Assembly: GCA_900555835.1 (NCBI GenBank)
Contig: USMK01000004.1
Span: forward strand, 23,947 to 87,946
Direction: 5' to 3'
Source: an uncultured Clostridium sp.
GTDB lineage: Bacteria; Bacillota; Clostridia; TANB77; CAG-508
DNA length: 64,000 bases
Below are positions 27,201 through 36,500 of the stretch, in pieces. Positions within the stretch are counted from its first letter, which is position 1. Every line of letters begins with the position of its first letter. A program made the position numbers and the translations under genes. The notes under the pieces are model-generated. The model saw nothing but the letters and a program-made list of their open reading frames with translations, did not search any database and was not told the DNA's origin.

Positions 27201-30200
27201 TTCCAAATTTGGAATTTGTATATGCAAAAAAGAGGGCAACTAAATATGCAAATCAGTATAAAGATATGGGAGATTCTGGAATAGATGGAAGAGATATATT
27301 TGGAGTAAAAGAAAAGAAAGGATATATGCCATTGCAATTTTTACCACAAGGAAGTGCAACTTTTGCAACTACGTTGTTACCATATCCAGTACTAATAGAT
27401 AAATGGGATGAACCCGCAGTGGGACACTTTGAAGATACTAGCTGGGTACCACTTCCACCAATTGTATGGGGAGGATTTGTAGGCTTTAATGTATCAGCAG
27501 GAGCTATTTATCCTCAATTTCAAATTTATAATGCACCACTAATTGGACCTTTTTGGGATTCTGCTTATGTAGCTTGTGAGTTTGGTTCGGCTAGCGGAAA
27601 TGATTCTTATGTACAAAGAGCATTTTCGGCAACTTCACTAAGTACTTTAATTGGCGCTATACCATTTGAACAAAGTAAATATAGTGCTGCACTTGTAAAA
27701 GAAGCTAAAAAATATGCTAGTTTTTCTCAACAAGTATTAAAATCTTTGGGATACTCAAATTCATTAAAAGACTTAACAAATCAAGAAGAATTAAAAGTAA
27801 GGTATATTGCTGATTCGGACTGGTTTGTTGTAGGACCTTTTAAAGTTGATTATATAAAGAGTAGAGTTGAAACAGAATTTAGAGAAACAGATATTGGCGT
27901 AATGTCAGATATGAAAATTTACTATACAGATACTGAAACAGGACAAGAAAAGGAAATTCCAAGAGAAGCATGGCAACTAATGTTTTCAGAAAATGGAGAA
28001 GCAGATTTAGACTTTTCATCGGATAGATATGCAGAAAGTTATGTTTATCCATATCCAAAAGAAGAGTTTTATATAGTTTTAGATAAAAATTATAATGCGG
28101 ATATAACTAATATATCAAAGATCAAAATGAAATTTAAAGAGATGCAAGTTGTTTTAGCTGGAATGTATGCAAGTTTGTTATATATACCGATTGGAAGTTA
28201 TGGATGGATGACTATAAGTTGGACTGCGATTACAAGATGGATAGATAGGGCCCCAATAGGTTGGGTTGTAAATCCTTTATCAATGTTTTCTGTAACATAT
28301 GCAAAAAGATACTATATGAATCATACAATGGAAATTAGCTTAAATAAAAAAGTGTCTTCAAATCCAGCATATGAAACATCAGAGTATACAACATCTGCAA
28401 CTGTTAAAACAGAAGGAATTGACTCAAATGAAGTTTTATATGGTGATGAAATAAACAGTTCACTATATAATTCAATTTCAAAATTAGTAACAAATTATAG
28501 TAAAGACAACATGGACAAATACAACACATCAGGAGCTACATTTACTGAAAGTGTTGGAAAAATATCAGGAATTTATACTAGTGCAGATGGAGATACAGAA
28601 TATATAAAAGCTATAAATGCAATATTGAAGTCTATATCAGAAAATGATGCAACCAAATCATTATCAATATTATCTAGACTTACATCATCAGCAGATGATG
28701 ACTTCCAAAAAGTTGCAACTATAACTAAATATGTATCAGAAAAGCCAAAAGTAAGAGAACTTGCAACTATAATGGATAGTGGAGTTGATATATACAAAAA
28801 TACAAAAGATGATGTTGGAATGGAAATATTAGAATTGCTAAATGAAGTAGAAATTCTATATGATTATGATGATTATTCTAAAATAATGGATAGCATAAAT
28901 GAAAACATCAATCTTAGTGAAGATAAAACAGCAATATTTGCATTACTAGCACAAATGAATAATGAGGAACTAACAAATGAAAAAATAGATAGTTACTTAC
29001 AAACTCAATTTGCGGATTTGGATCAAGACAAACGTAGTTTAATATCTAGTGTAGTAAAAAGTGAAGTTAGTGTATTAAACAATACCGGAGATTTGGGAAA
29101 AATCATAACAAACATAATTGAAAAAGCTTATGGAGTATATGAAAGCAAAGTAACAATGTCAGATTTAATTTCAACAATTGTAGATAGTTCAGGAGATAAA
29201 GATTTACAAAATGAATATAGAACATTTACAAATTTAGTACAAATAAACAAAGTAGTAAATCAAATCAATGAAGACAGCACTTTAAGTTCAGAAGAAAAAT
29301 ATAAATATATACAAGAAGAACAAATAAAAACATTTAAAGCAACAAGTGAATCTGCAAAAGAGTTAGAAAAAGGAAATACAAAAGCAGATGCAATAGAAAA
29401 AGCTTATGGAGAAACAAGTAATATAGAAAGACAAGTGTTCAGTAAATTCCAAAATGTTGTAAAAGATTTGAAACAGGATGAAATTGAAAACTTAATTAAG
29501 AGCTTATCTAAATCAAAAGATATTAACAATACATTAGATATTATTAACGCAGAGGTAACAAGAAATAACTTAAAACAAGATAATGAAAAAGCTCAAACAT
29601 TTATTGATATATCAGCAGGAAATAGCTCATTAAGCGATAGAACAGCATATGCTCAATATGATCCAAATTACAATATTACAAAAGTAGAAAGACCAGATGA
29701 TGTTTACTATATGGATGATAATGCAACTGGTTTAACAATGACAATTGCTGGTGTTGTATGGAAAGATGGACATTCTGGATTACAAACAGATTATGACGGA
29801 GTTAGAATGGCAAATTCAAGTGGAAATATTGAAGCCGGAGTTGAAGGTGTAAAAGTAACTCTTATAAATGTAAAAACTAACAGTGTTGGTAGAATGAAAG
29901 TAAATGGAAAGTGGACAGAAGCGGTTACTTATACAGATGAAGGCGGATACTACCACTTAGAAAAAGTTGAGTCAAGCCAATATTATGTACAATTTACATA
30001 TGATGGTCAAAAATATATGGCTACAACAAGTTTATCTAGTGGAGATAAACGACTTACAGTTGCTAATTACAAACAATATCCAGACTTAGAAGTATTTAAC
30101 GATAACTCAAAAGCAGCCGAAAACGAAGCAGAAAGAATTGCATTTAATGATAAATTCTATAACATACAACAAAATATGGCATATTCAAAAGATGGACAAC

Positions 30201-33200
30201 CACTTACAGTTAATGGACAAACAGTAAGCCTTGAATATGAAGAAAAAGACGGAACTTCAAGCCTTGTAACATTAGATAGTGCAGGACATGTATTACCACA
30301 ATTTGCAATGACAGCTTCTACAAAAGAGTTAGGAATAATGTATCCGGTAGATAAAATGGTAACATTAGATGATGAAACAACAGAAACATTAACTAGCCAA
30401 TATTTAAATTCAGGATTAGTATATGGTAAATATCAGAAAACAGGCGAATACATGTATCACGTAAACCTAGGCTTAGTTGAAAGAAGCAAGCTTGATTTGG
30501 CAACTACACAAGATGTTTATGATGTAACTACAACTGTAAACGAAAAACAAGAAAATTATTCATATAACCAAAGAGGAGATTTAGCAATATATGATGCTAA
30601 ACTAAAAAATACAGATGCGTACAAAGATATAACATACACAAGAGAATTGTATAATGCAGATTATCAATTAAGATTAGAAGATTATTCTACAAATTCACTA
30701 AATAAACTTGACAGAAATGGAAATGATAAATCTTCTGAAATTGAGAAAATAAAAGAAGTAAAAACACAAGAATATGCAAATGGAGGATTAGAACAAAGAG
30801 TTTTTGTAACATACAAAATAACATTGAAAAATCAATCTATTTTGCAAGGAGCAACAATAAACGAAATTACAGATTACTTTGACTCAACTTATAAGCTAGT
30901 ACAAGAAGATACTTACCAAAATATACAAAATGCAGAAGGAATTGCTGAAAGTAAGTTAGTTGCAAAACAGTCATATTTCATAGTTCAGTCTGATAATAGT
31001 GCTACTGAGTATAAATTAACTTGGGAAGAAACTGGAATGGTAAATGGCTTGAAATCTATGCATACAGTTCAAACAAGTGGAATTGGACTTGAAGATGTAA
31101 TTTTAAGAGCACAAGACGAAATTTATGTATTTGTAACATTTGAAGTTGAAAAAGATGCAAATAGAGCAATTCAATTAGGTAAAAAGCAAAATATTGTGGA
31201 AATATCAAGCTATACATCAATTGAAGTTGGAGCAAACAACAAAGAACACTCAATTGGCTTAATAGATAAAGATTCTGCACCAGACAATATTACAGTAGGA
31301 CAAAGCAACACATATGAAGACGATACAGATGCAGCACCAGTAATAGAATTAAAACTATACAGCACAGATTTAAGAAATGTAAATGGTTATGTATGGAATG
31401 ATGATAGAACTGTTAAGTTATCCACAGGACAAATAGTTGGAAATGGCGTAAGGGAAGAAAAAGAAGAACTAATAAACGGCATTAGAGTACAATTAGTGGA
31501 AAAAGTAACAGACCACAACACAGGCGCAGAGTACGAATATGTGTGGAAAGAAATGTACACAGGAGAAGATAATTATAAACACATAGGAAGTAGTGGAAGA
31601 GTAACCAACACAGAGAGAGGTCAAACGATTAGTACAGGAAGTGTCATTTCTGATACTAATTTAGGAGCTGTGCAAAAAGGTGAATACAAGTTCCACGACT
31701 ACATTGCAGGTAACTTTATAGTAAGATTTATATATGGAGATACTTACAAAACATATCTAGCAAAGGATAGTGAAAATACAGAAGGACAAGGACTAAACGA
31801 AACTTCATATAATGGAGAAGATTATAAATCAACTGCATATCTAAAAGGAAATAATCTATATGCAAAATGGTATGATTTAAGCGGATTTGATAAAGAAGAT
31901 AAGCTATATTCAGATGCAAAGGACGATACTACAAGAAGAAATAAAGTAATTGAATATACATCTACTTTACAAAACGATAAAGCCGAAATATTGGCATCAT
32001 TTGATAATAGAAAAGACAAATATTACTACAATACAAAATTACATCAATCTTTAAGAGATAATACATGGATGTTTGCAGATACTGCTAAAATCAATGTAAA
32101 TGTAGAATATAACACAACAAAATCAAATGGATTGTCAGACAAAACATATAAGATTAAAAACATTGACTTTGGTCTAGAAAAGAGACCAGAAACAAAAATA
32201 GAATTAACAAAAGAAATAACAGATATTACAATAAAATTAGCAAGTGGAGATACTATAATAAACACAGCAGCAGGTATGAGCCAAAACGTTAACTGGACAG
32301 CTAATAAGAAAAATGCTATAAAGGGAAATAACTATAAACGTGATAATTTAAGATATGAATATAGACAAGGTAGAATTCACATTTATATGGATGAAGAAGT
32401 AATGCAAGGTGCATCAATACAAATCACATACAAGATAACAGTTACAAACAATAGTGAAATCGATTACACTGGAAAAGATGGTAACTTAGGATATACCTAC
32501 TTTACAGGTCAAGTTTCTTCATCAGACAAAATAGTAACAACAACTGTTAATAAAATTATAGACTATGTGGATAACAGCTTAACATTTAGAAAAACAGATA
32601 GTCCAGATTGGAGTTTAATTGAAACCATGAGAGAATTTACAACAACTTCAACTGGTGCACAAGTGGAAACAAAGAAAATGGACTATGGTGAATTCATTGA
32701 AAAAATGATGGCTCAATATGGAGAAAACTATGTAGCTAAGAATTTAACAAGATTTGAAGCAATGTTTAAGGTATATCAGCAAACTGGACAAATTCAGGAT
32801 TTTGGTACAAATCTTCCATTCAATGGAATAAACCAAAACAAGAATAATACATCAGATAATCCAGCTGCAAGTGTTCTAAGCAATTATAATGTAATTCAAA
32901 ATATGAAAGACAGAAAAAATAGTATAGGATACTTAAATGAGGATATATCACTTGTTAAAACAAAATCTGCTAAAACAACACAAGAACCTATAACACAAGT
33001 AATAGTAACAAAAGCACTAGAAAATAAAGCATTAAAGCCAGGAGAGAGTGCTAGCGTAGAATTAAAACTTTCAAAAACATTATCACCAGAAGATGAAGAC
33101 GATACATTAAATTATGGCAATATGGCAGAAATATTACAATACTCAAATACAGTAGGTAGAAGAGATATGGATGCAATACCAGGAAACCAAGAACCAGACG

Positions 33201-33361
33201 AAGATCCATATGAATATGATACAGACTATACAGAAAGAGTATTGATAACACCACCAACTGGTGCAAATAGAGCATACTATTTTGTACTTGGAACAGTAGT
33301 ATTAGTAATACTTGCAGGAGGAATTATACTAATTAAGAAAAAGGTTATAGATAAAAAATAA
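24293..33361 (+). CDS. Giant surface protein B1 with coiled-coil repeats (3022 residues)
   Basis: Signal peptide (residues 1-26). Residues about 30-860 are highly charged and helical, including seven tandem 34-35-residue units (residues 490 to about 735). An aromatic-rich region (about 870-1350) follows, partly shared with B2 (REAWQLMFSENG; EEFYIVLDKNYN). Next are a helical region, two SdrD/Cna-B-like domains (about 1817 and 2361), the LIDKDSAP motif, the signature IYMDEEVMQGA and a C-terminal membrane helix with Lys tail. The C-terminal 1200 residues are homologous to B2 and the left-edge gene; the coiled-coil part is unique to B1. Function inferred only. Confidence 0.85.
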   Translation: MKKSSIIKITLLNILVLLVFMGNTFAATIITSERSTDDDEYDQKIEIDENNEEAEKFANSYDESSDKSEEQQKEEAYTLKKKIETELKNQLDDMASSAKAEIYSVIYDKEDDISSQIKEIWLQNAKKEISDENLNKILTRFEDTLIEYEEKKIDNWFNTYYTNNKDQIIKKVQLYIDEDEVKIDSAVAIVVYTATDSINTEVNKISTNILEKIPEKIKTILNRYVRVTTWEERAVEAILVEVDVDIKNSLEESFKTNFSWENDKLLEAFEQIAVVSTDMSNDFTNKTLDSIKNEYANKLGLNPWDYDFKTLFIKYGLSLFEDKLNDSWKELNNLVMDKILSVGEKEIYNNNYIKIFTEKKKTANNNYELSIKVAQQEQDEIKRQEAIQRAKNKLTEDLKNAEREADEEARNQLSSEAIKEYNETMTKLREEMKQDAVTELEKQAQELPNEIKKGAGDIFDQLTQESILLKKENTEIDNKYDKLDQDIEVKYGKRLSDEKIAERDNKLNEIQKNWETRAEEIDKKYPTKLTQEQKNQKQNEIDVAKAQKEARDAVTREKYGQELTPTQKEELKQKLDTAEANYNSRTDEINKKFDKENLTDAEKKEWDQELKQAKQDWKSNQEKINEEFEPKQLTPEEKAQMKKELSDNQDIYQNDRDNINTKYDEMTTLTPEEKAERERLIKENDQNKKEQNEAVKEEYTLPEQTEEQKAQMKAEKEENSKKRKQEKEEAKKKRQENKKKRQEEINKEWTNVKQERQDFNSWRDNTYKPQIAEIDQQLKNKDLTPEQRQELIDKKSKLETEFKERKKSLEKKEDAIREKEKSLLSDEEKKAMEATATLVGELVGTYANQLLSQLTGKLTEWAEKLGTIGSAVIKSIVSQIQNWAVSQIVNNIKQCIYGAFGVTPKYGFSAIKINWTQIGQQVLWAWAMSNEKLAQILSGFGGLPLKGDLTYEAAAEINYLFIARSGITLIPNLEFVYAKKRATKYANQYKDMGDSGIDGRDIFGVKEKKGYMPLQFLPQGSATFATTLLPYPVLIDKWDEPAVGHFEDTSWVPLPPIVWGGFVGFNVSAGAIYPQFQIYNAPLIGPFWDSAYVACEFGSASGNDSYVQRAFSATSLSTLIGAIPFEQSKYSAALVKEAKKYASFSQQVLKSLGYSNSLKDLTNQEELKVRYIADSDWFVVGPFKVDYIKSRVETEFRETDIGVMSDMKIYYTDTETGQEKEIPREAWQLMFSENGEADLDFSSDRYAESYVYPYPKEEFYIVLDKNYNADITNISKIKMKFKEMQVVLAGMYASLLYIPIGSYGWMTISWTAITRWIDRAPIGWVVNPLSMFSVTYAKRYYMNHTMEISLNKKVSSNPAYETSEYTTSATVKTEGIDSNEVLYGDEINSSLYNSISKLVTNYSKDNMDKYNTSGATFTESVGKISGIYTSADGDTEYIKAINAILKSISENDATKSLSILSRLTSSADDDFQKVATITKYVSEKPKVRELATIMDSGVDIYKNTKDDVGMEILELLNEVEILYDYDDYSKIMDSINENINLSEDKTAIFALLAQMNNEELTNEKIDSYLQTQFADLDQDKRSLISSVVKSEVSVLNNTGDLGKIITNIIEKAYGVYESKVTMSDLISTIVDSSGDKDLQNEYRTFTNLVQINKVVNQINEDSTLSSEEKYKYIQEEQIKTFKATSESAKELEKGNTKADAIEKAYGETSNIERQVFSKFQNVVKDLKQDEIENLIKSLSKSKDINNTLDIINAEVTRNNLKQDNEKAQTFIDISAGNSSLSDRTAYAQYDPNYNITKVERPDDVYYMDDNATGLTMTIAGVVWKDGHSGLQTDYDGVRMANSSGNIEAGVEGVKVTLINVKTNSVGRMKVNGKWTEAVTYTDEGGYYHLEKVESSQYYVQFTYDGQKYMATTSLSSGDKRLTVANYKQYPDLEVFNDNSKAAENEAERIAFNDKFYNIQQNMAYSKDGQPLTVNGQTVSLEYEEKDGTSSLVTLDSAGHVLPQFAMTASTKELGIMYPVDKMVTLDDETTETLTSQYLNSGLVYGKYQKTGEYMYHVNLGLVERSKLDLATTQDVYDVTTTVNEKQENYSYNQRGDLAIYDAKLKNTDAYKDITYTRELYNADYQLRLEDYSTNSLNKLDRNGNDKSSEIEKIKEVKTQEYANGGLEQRVFVTYKITLKNQSILQGATINEITDYFDSTYKLVQEDTYQNIQNAEGIAESKLVAKQSYFIVQSDNSATEYKLTWEETGMVNGLKSMHTVQTSGIGLEDVILRAQDEIYVFVTFEVEKDANRAIQLGKKQNIVEISSYTSIEVGANNKEHSIGLIDKDSAPDNITVGQSNTYEDDTDAAPVIELKLYSTDLRNVNGYVWNDDRTVKLSTGQIVGNGVREEKEELINGIRVQLVEKVTDHNTGAEYEYVWKEMYTGEDNYKHIGSSGRVTNTERGQTISTGSVISDTNLGAVQKGEYKFHDYIAGNFIVRFIYGDTYKTYLAKDSENTEGQGLNETSYNGEDYKSTAYLKGNNLYAKWYDLSGFDKEDKLYSDAKDDTTRRNKVIEYTSTLQNDKAEILASFDNRKDKYYYNTKLHQSLRDNTWMFADTAKINVNVEYNTTKSNGLSDKTYKIKNIDFGLEKRPETKIELTKEITDITIKLASGDTIINTAAGMSQNVNWTANKKNAIKGNNYKRDNLRYEYRQGRIHIYMDEEVMQGASIQITYKITVTNNSEIDYTGKDGNLGYTYFTGQVSSSDKIVTTTVNKIIDYVDNSLTFRKTDSPDWSLIETMREFTTTSTGAQVETKKMDYGEFIEKMMAQYGENYVAKNLTRFEAMFKVYQQTGQIQDFGTNLPFNGINQNKNNTSDNPAASVLSNYNVIQNMKDRKNSIGYLNEDISLVKTKSAKTTQEPITQVIVTKALENKALKPGESASVELKLSKTLSPEDEDDTLNYGNMAEILQYSNTVGRRDMDAIPGNQEPDEDPYEYDTDYTERVLITPPTGANRAYYFVLGTVVLVILAGGIILIKKKVIDKK
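25760..26490 (+). repeat. Seven tandem 34-35-residue coiled-coil repeats inside B1
   Basis: Each unit starts K(Y/F) and contains LT(P/Q)EQK-like and E(I/L) positions: KYGKRLSDEK, KYPTKLTQEQ, KYGQELTPTQ, KFDKENLTDA, EFEPKQLTPE, KYDEMTTLTP, then a diverged Lys/Glu unit. Units 1-3 are 34 residues and 4-6 are 35. Confidence 0.8.
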
Positions 33362-33375
33362 CAAAAGATAATAAA

Positions 33376-33451
33376 ATGACTTCTGGGGAGAAATCCCTAG
33401 AAAGTCATATATATGTATATTTTGAATGAAAAATATACATATATATGACTT
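33376..33451 (+). terminator. Two overlapping hairpins between B1 and A2
   Basis: Hairpin 1 pairs atgact (33376-33381) with agtcat (33403-33408). Hairpin 2 is a perfect 22-bp inverted repeat (33402-33423 with 33430-33451). They share the string aagtcat, so only one can form at a time. It may be a plain terminator or a switch. Confidence 0.6.
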
Positions 33452-33508
33452 AAAAGACTACAAATACACAATTTTTTTACAGAAAACACAAAAAAATCAC
33501 AAAAAATA

Positions 33509-33537
33509 TTGAAAAAGTTGACATAAGAATGTATAAT
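33509..33537 (+). promoter_or_regulatory. Sigma-A promoter of the A2-B2 pair
   Basis: TTGAAA (33509-33514), 17 bp ending TG, TATAAT (33532-33537), about 50 bp before the A2 start. The second pair can thus be expressed apart from the first. Confidence 0.65.
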
Positions 33538-33587
33538 AGAGAATAGAGTTAAAATAGCCATAATTCTTTTATTGGGAGGAATAAAAA

Positions 33588-36500
33588 ATGCAAAAAAATG
33601 TAAAAAAAGTATCATTGCTTGAAAAATTTATTATATCTATATTGATAATAAGTTTAACAATGACAAATTTTTTTGTTGTAGGAGAAAGTTTAGTATCATA
33701 TGCAAAAGATTTTGTACTTGATAGTCAAACAGAAGCAACATTAAATAAAAATGTTAAATTTGATACATATTTTAAATCAGATAATGGTAATACTCATTAT
33801 CTTGTTTGTGATGTTAATGAACAAAATTCAGATATGGTATTAAATTTAAGTGTTGATTCAGGATATTTAAAAAATGCCAAAATCGAATTACAAAATCCTA
33901 ACTATGTTGTAAGAAATGTAGTAGATAATTCAGAAAAAGTTCAAGATGCAACAAATACTACAATTTCTTTAAAACAAATAAATGCAGGAGAGCAATTAAG
34001 TGTTGGATTAGTAATTGAAAGCAACATAGCAGATAATGTAAAACTAGAAGATGTAAGCAAAGATAGTAAAGTAGTTTTAAAAGCAATATATGTAGACGAA
34101 AAAGGAAAAGAAATTGAACTTGAAAAAGAAGTTACCTTAAATATTTCTTGGACAGGTAATTATGAAACTGAAACAAATAGTGAACTTGTAAAATACACAA
34201 ATTTTGTACAGAACGGAGAAGAAAAAGTTTTAGTACAAGTATTAGCAAAAGCAAATGTAAAATTTGATGGAAAGAAATTACCAGTAAAAGAAAATAATAT
34301 AGAAGTAACAGTTCCAAGTCTAGCAGGAGCAAATCCAGAGAAAGTTATAGTTTCAGCTAAAAACACAATGGAAACAAATGGAAAAGGAGAAGATACAGCT
34401 ACTATACCAGAAGAAAATATAACAATAGAAAATGGAATTGCTAAAATTAAAATAGAGAATAAAGAAGAAAACGGAAATGTTTGGGCTGGAAGTGGAGAAG
34501 ACGAAATTGTATTAACATATATTTACAATAAAAAAGATATGTTAACATCAGAAATGACAATAGAAGAAAAAGTAAGTTCAGAAATATCAATGTACAATGG
34601 AAACAATGTTTCAATTGCAAAAGGAGAAAATGCAAATATATTTAACTTAGCAGAAACAAAAGGAAATGTTATTTCATTAGAAACAATTTCTGCAAATTCA
34701 GAAATTAGCAAAGGACAAATGTATGCAAATGCAATTTCTGATAATAAACAATATAAAACAGAATTCAATACAAAATCAATTGTAGAAATTGCATATAAAG
34801 ATTTAGCATCTGAATTAAAAATAGTAGATGCTGGTACATATTTTAAAGATGCAAATAACAACAAATACACAATTAGTAATGTATATTACAAAAATATAAG
34901 CATAAGCAAAGCTAATTTTGAAAAAATCCTAGGAACAGATGGAGAAATTAAAATATTAAATGAAAACGGAAATATTATTTCTGTAATAAATAGTACATCA
35001 ACTGTTAATCAAGATGGAAATTATACATTTGATTTTGCTAGTAATTATACTAATGTAATAATTGAAACAACAAAACCAATAGCAGAAGGAAATTTATGTA
35101 TCAATTCTGAAAAAGTAATTGATGGAAGCCTAGAATATTCAAAAGCTATGATTGAAAGATTTGCTAGTATAGATAATGATGTTAGATTACAAGAAAAAAT
35201 AAATAACGAATTTGCAAATGTAGACAACCAAAACATAGAAATAGCACTTACAGAAACAAATACAAATGCAAATATTACATTAAATAAAACTACATTATCT
35301 ACAATAGTAAATAATGAAGATGTTGAATTAAAGATTGAATTAGACAATAGCAGAGAAGATTCAGATATGTATGTAAACGGAACTTTTAAAGTAGAATTCC
35401 CAAAATACATTGAAGATGTTAATATTAAAAATTATAACATATTATATGCAGAAGGATTAAATATAAAAAATATAAACAAACAAGAAGAAAATGGGCAAAT
35501 TGTACTATACATCACATTAGAAGGAACAGAGCAAGGATTTAGTACAGGAACTGTAACAAATGGAACAAACATTATTTTAGGAATGGACATAAAAACAGAA
35601 TTATTAACCCCATCTTCAAAGGATTTAATAAAAATGTATTATGTACAAGATAATGCAATATCATACAAAACACAGGTAGAACAATTAGGATATGCAGAAA
35701 CAGAAATCAATTTTGCCGCACCAACAGGAATGCTTGCAGTAAATAAAATTTCTGGATATGACGAAACAGGAAAGAGTATAATTTCTGTAAATCAAGGAAC
35801 TCTTGTAGATAAAATTAAAATGGATTCAGATTCTAAAAATGCAAAAATGGATTTAATGTTAATAAACAATACAGGAAGCACTTGTGATGATGTAAAAGTA
35901 TTAGGAAGAATTCCTTTTGAAGGAAACAAAAAAATAGGAACAGATGAAGAACTACAAACAACGGTAAATACAACAATGATACAAGGAATTAACATTGATT
36001 CAGAAATCGCACAAAATGCAAAAATCTATTATTCAGAAAATGGAGAAGCAACAGACGATTTAAACAATAGTGCAAATATGTGGCAAGAAACAGTAGAAGA
36101 TTTTAGCAAAATAAAATCATATATGATAGTATTTGAAAATTACAAATTAGAACAAGGGCAAACAATTAATATGTCTTACAATTTTATAGTACCAGAAATG
36201 ATAGACCTAAACAATTCTTTATATGGTACATTTGGAGCAAACTACGAAAAAAATTCTGAAATAGGAACAACACAAGAACAATCAGTAGCTGATGTAGTAG
36301 GATTAACAACAGGAACAGGACCTAAAATGAACATAAGCCAAACAGTATCAGTTGGAGAAAATGGAGTTATTCAAGAAGGTCAAATTGTAAAATATACTTT
36401 CTCAATAAAGAATGAAGGAAATACAGATATAGAAAATTTGAAAGTAAAAAATTTATTACCAGATTATTCTACATATGGGGAGTATAAAGAACCAGAAGGT

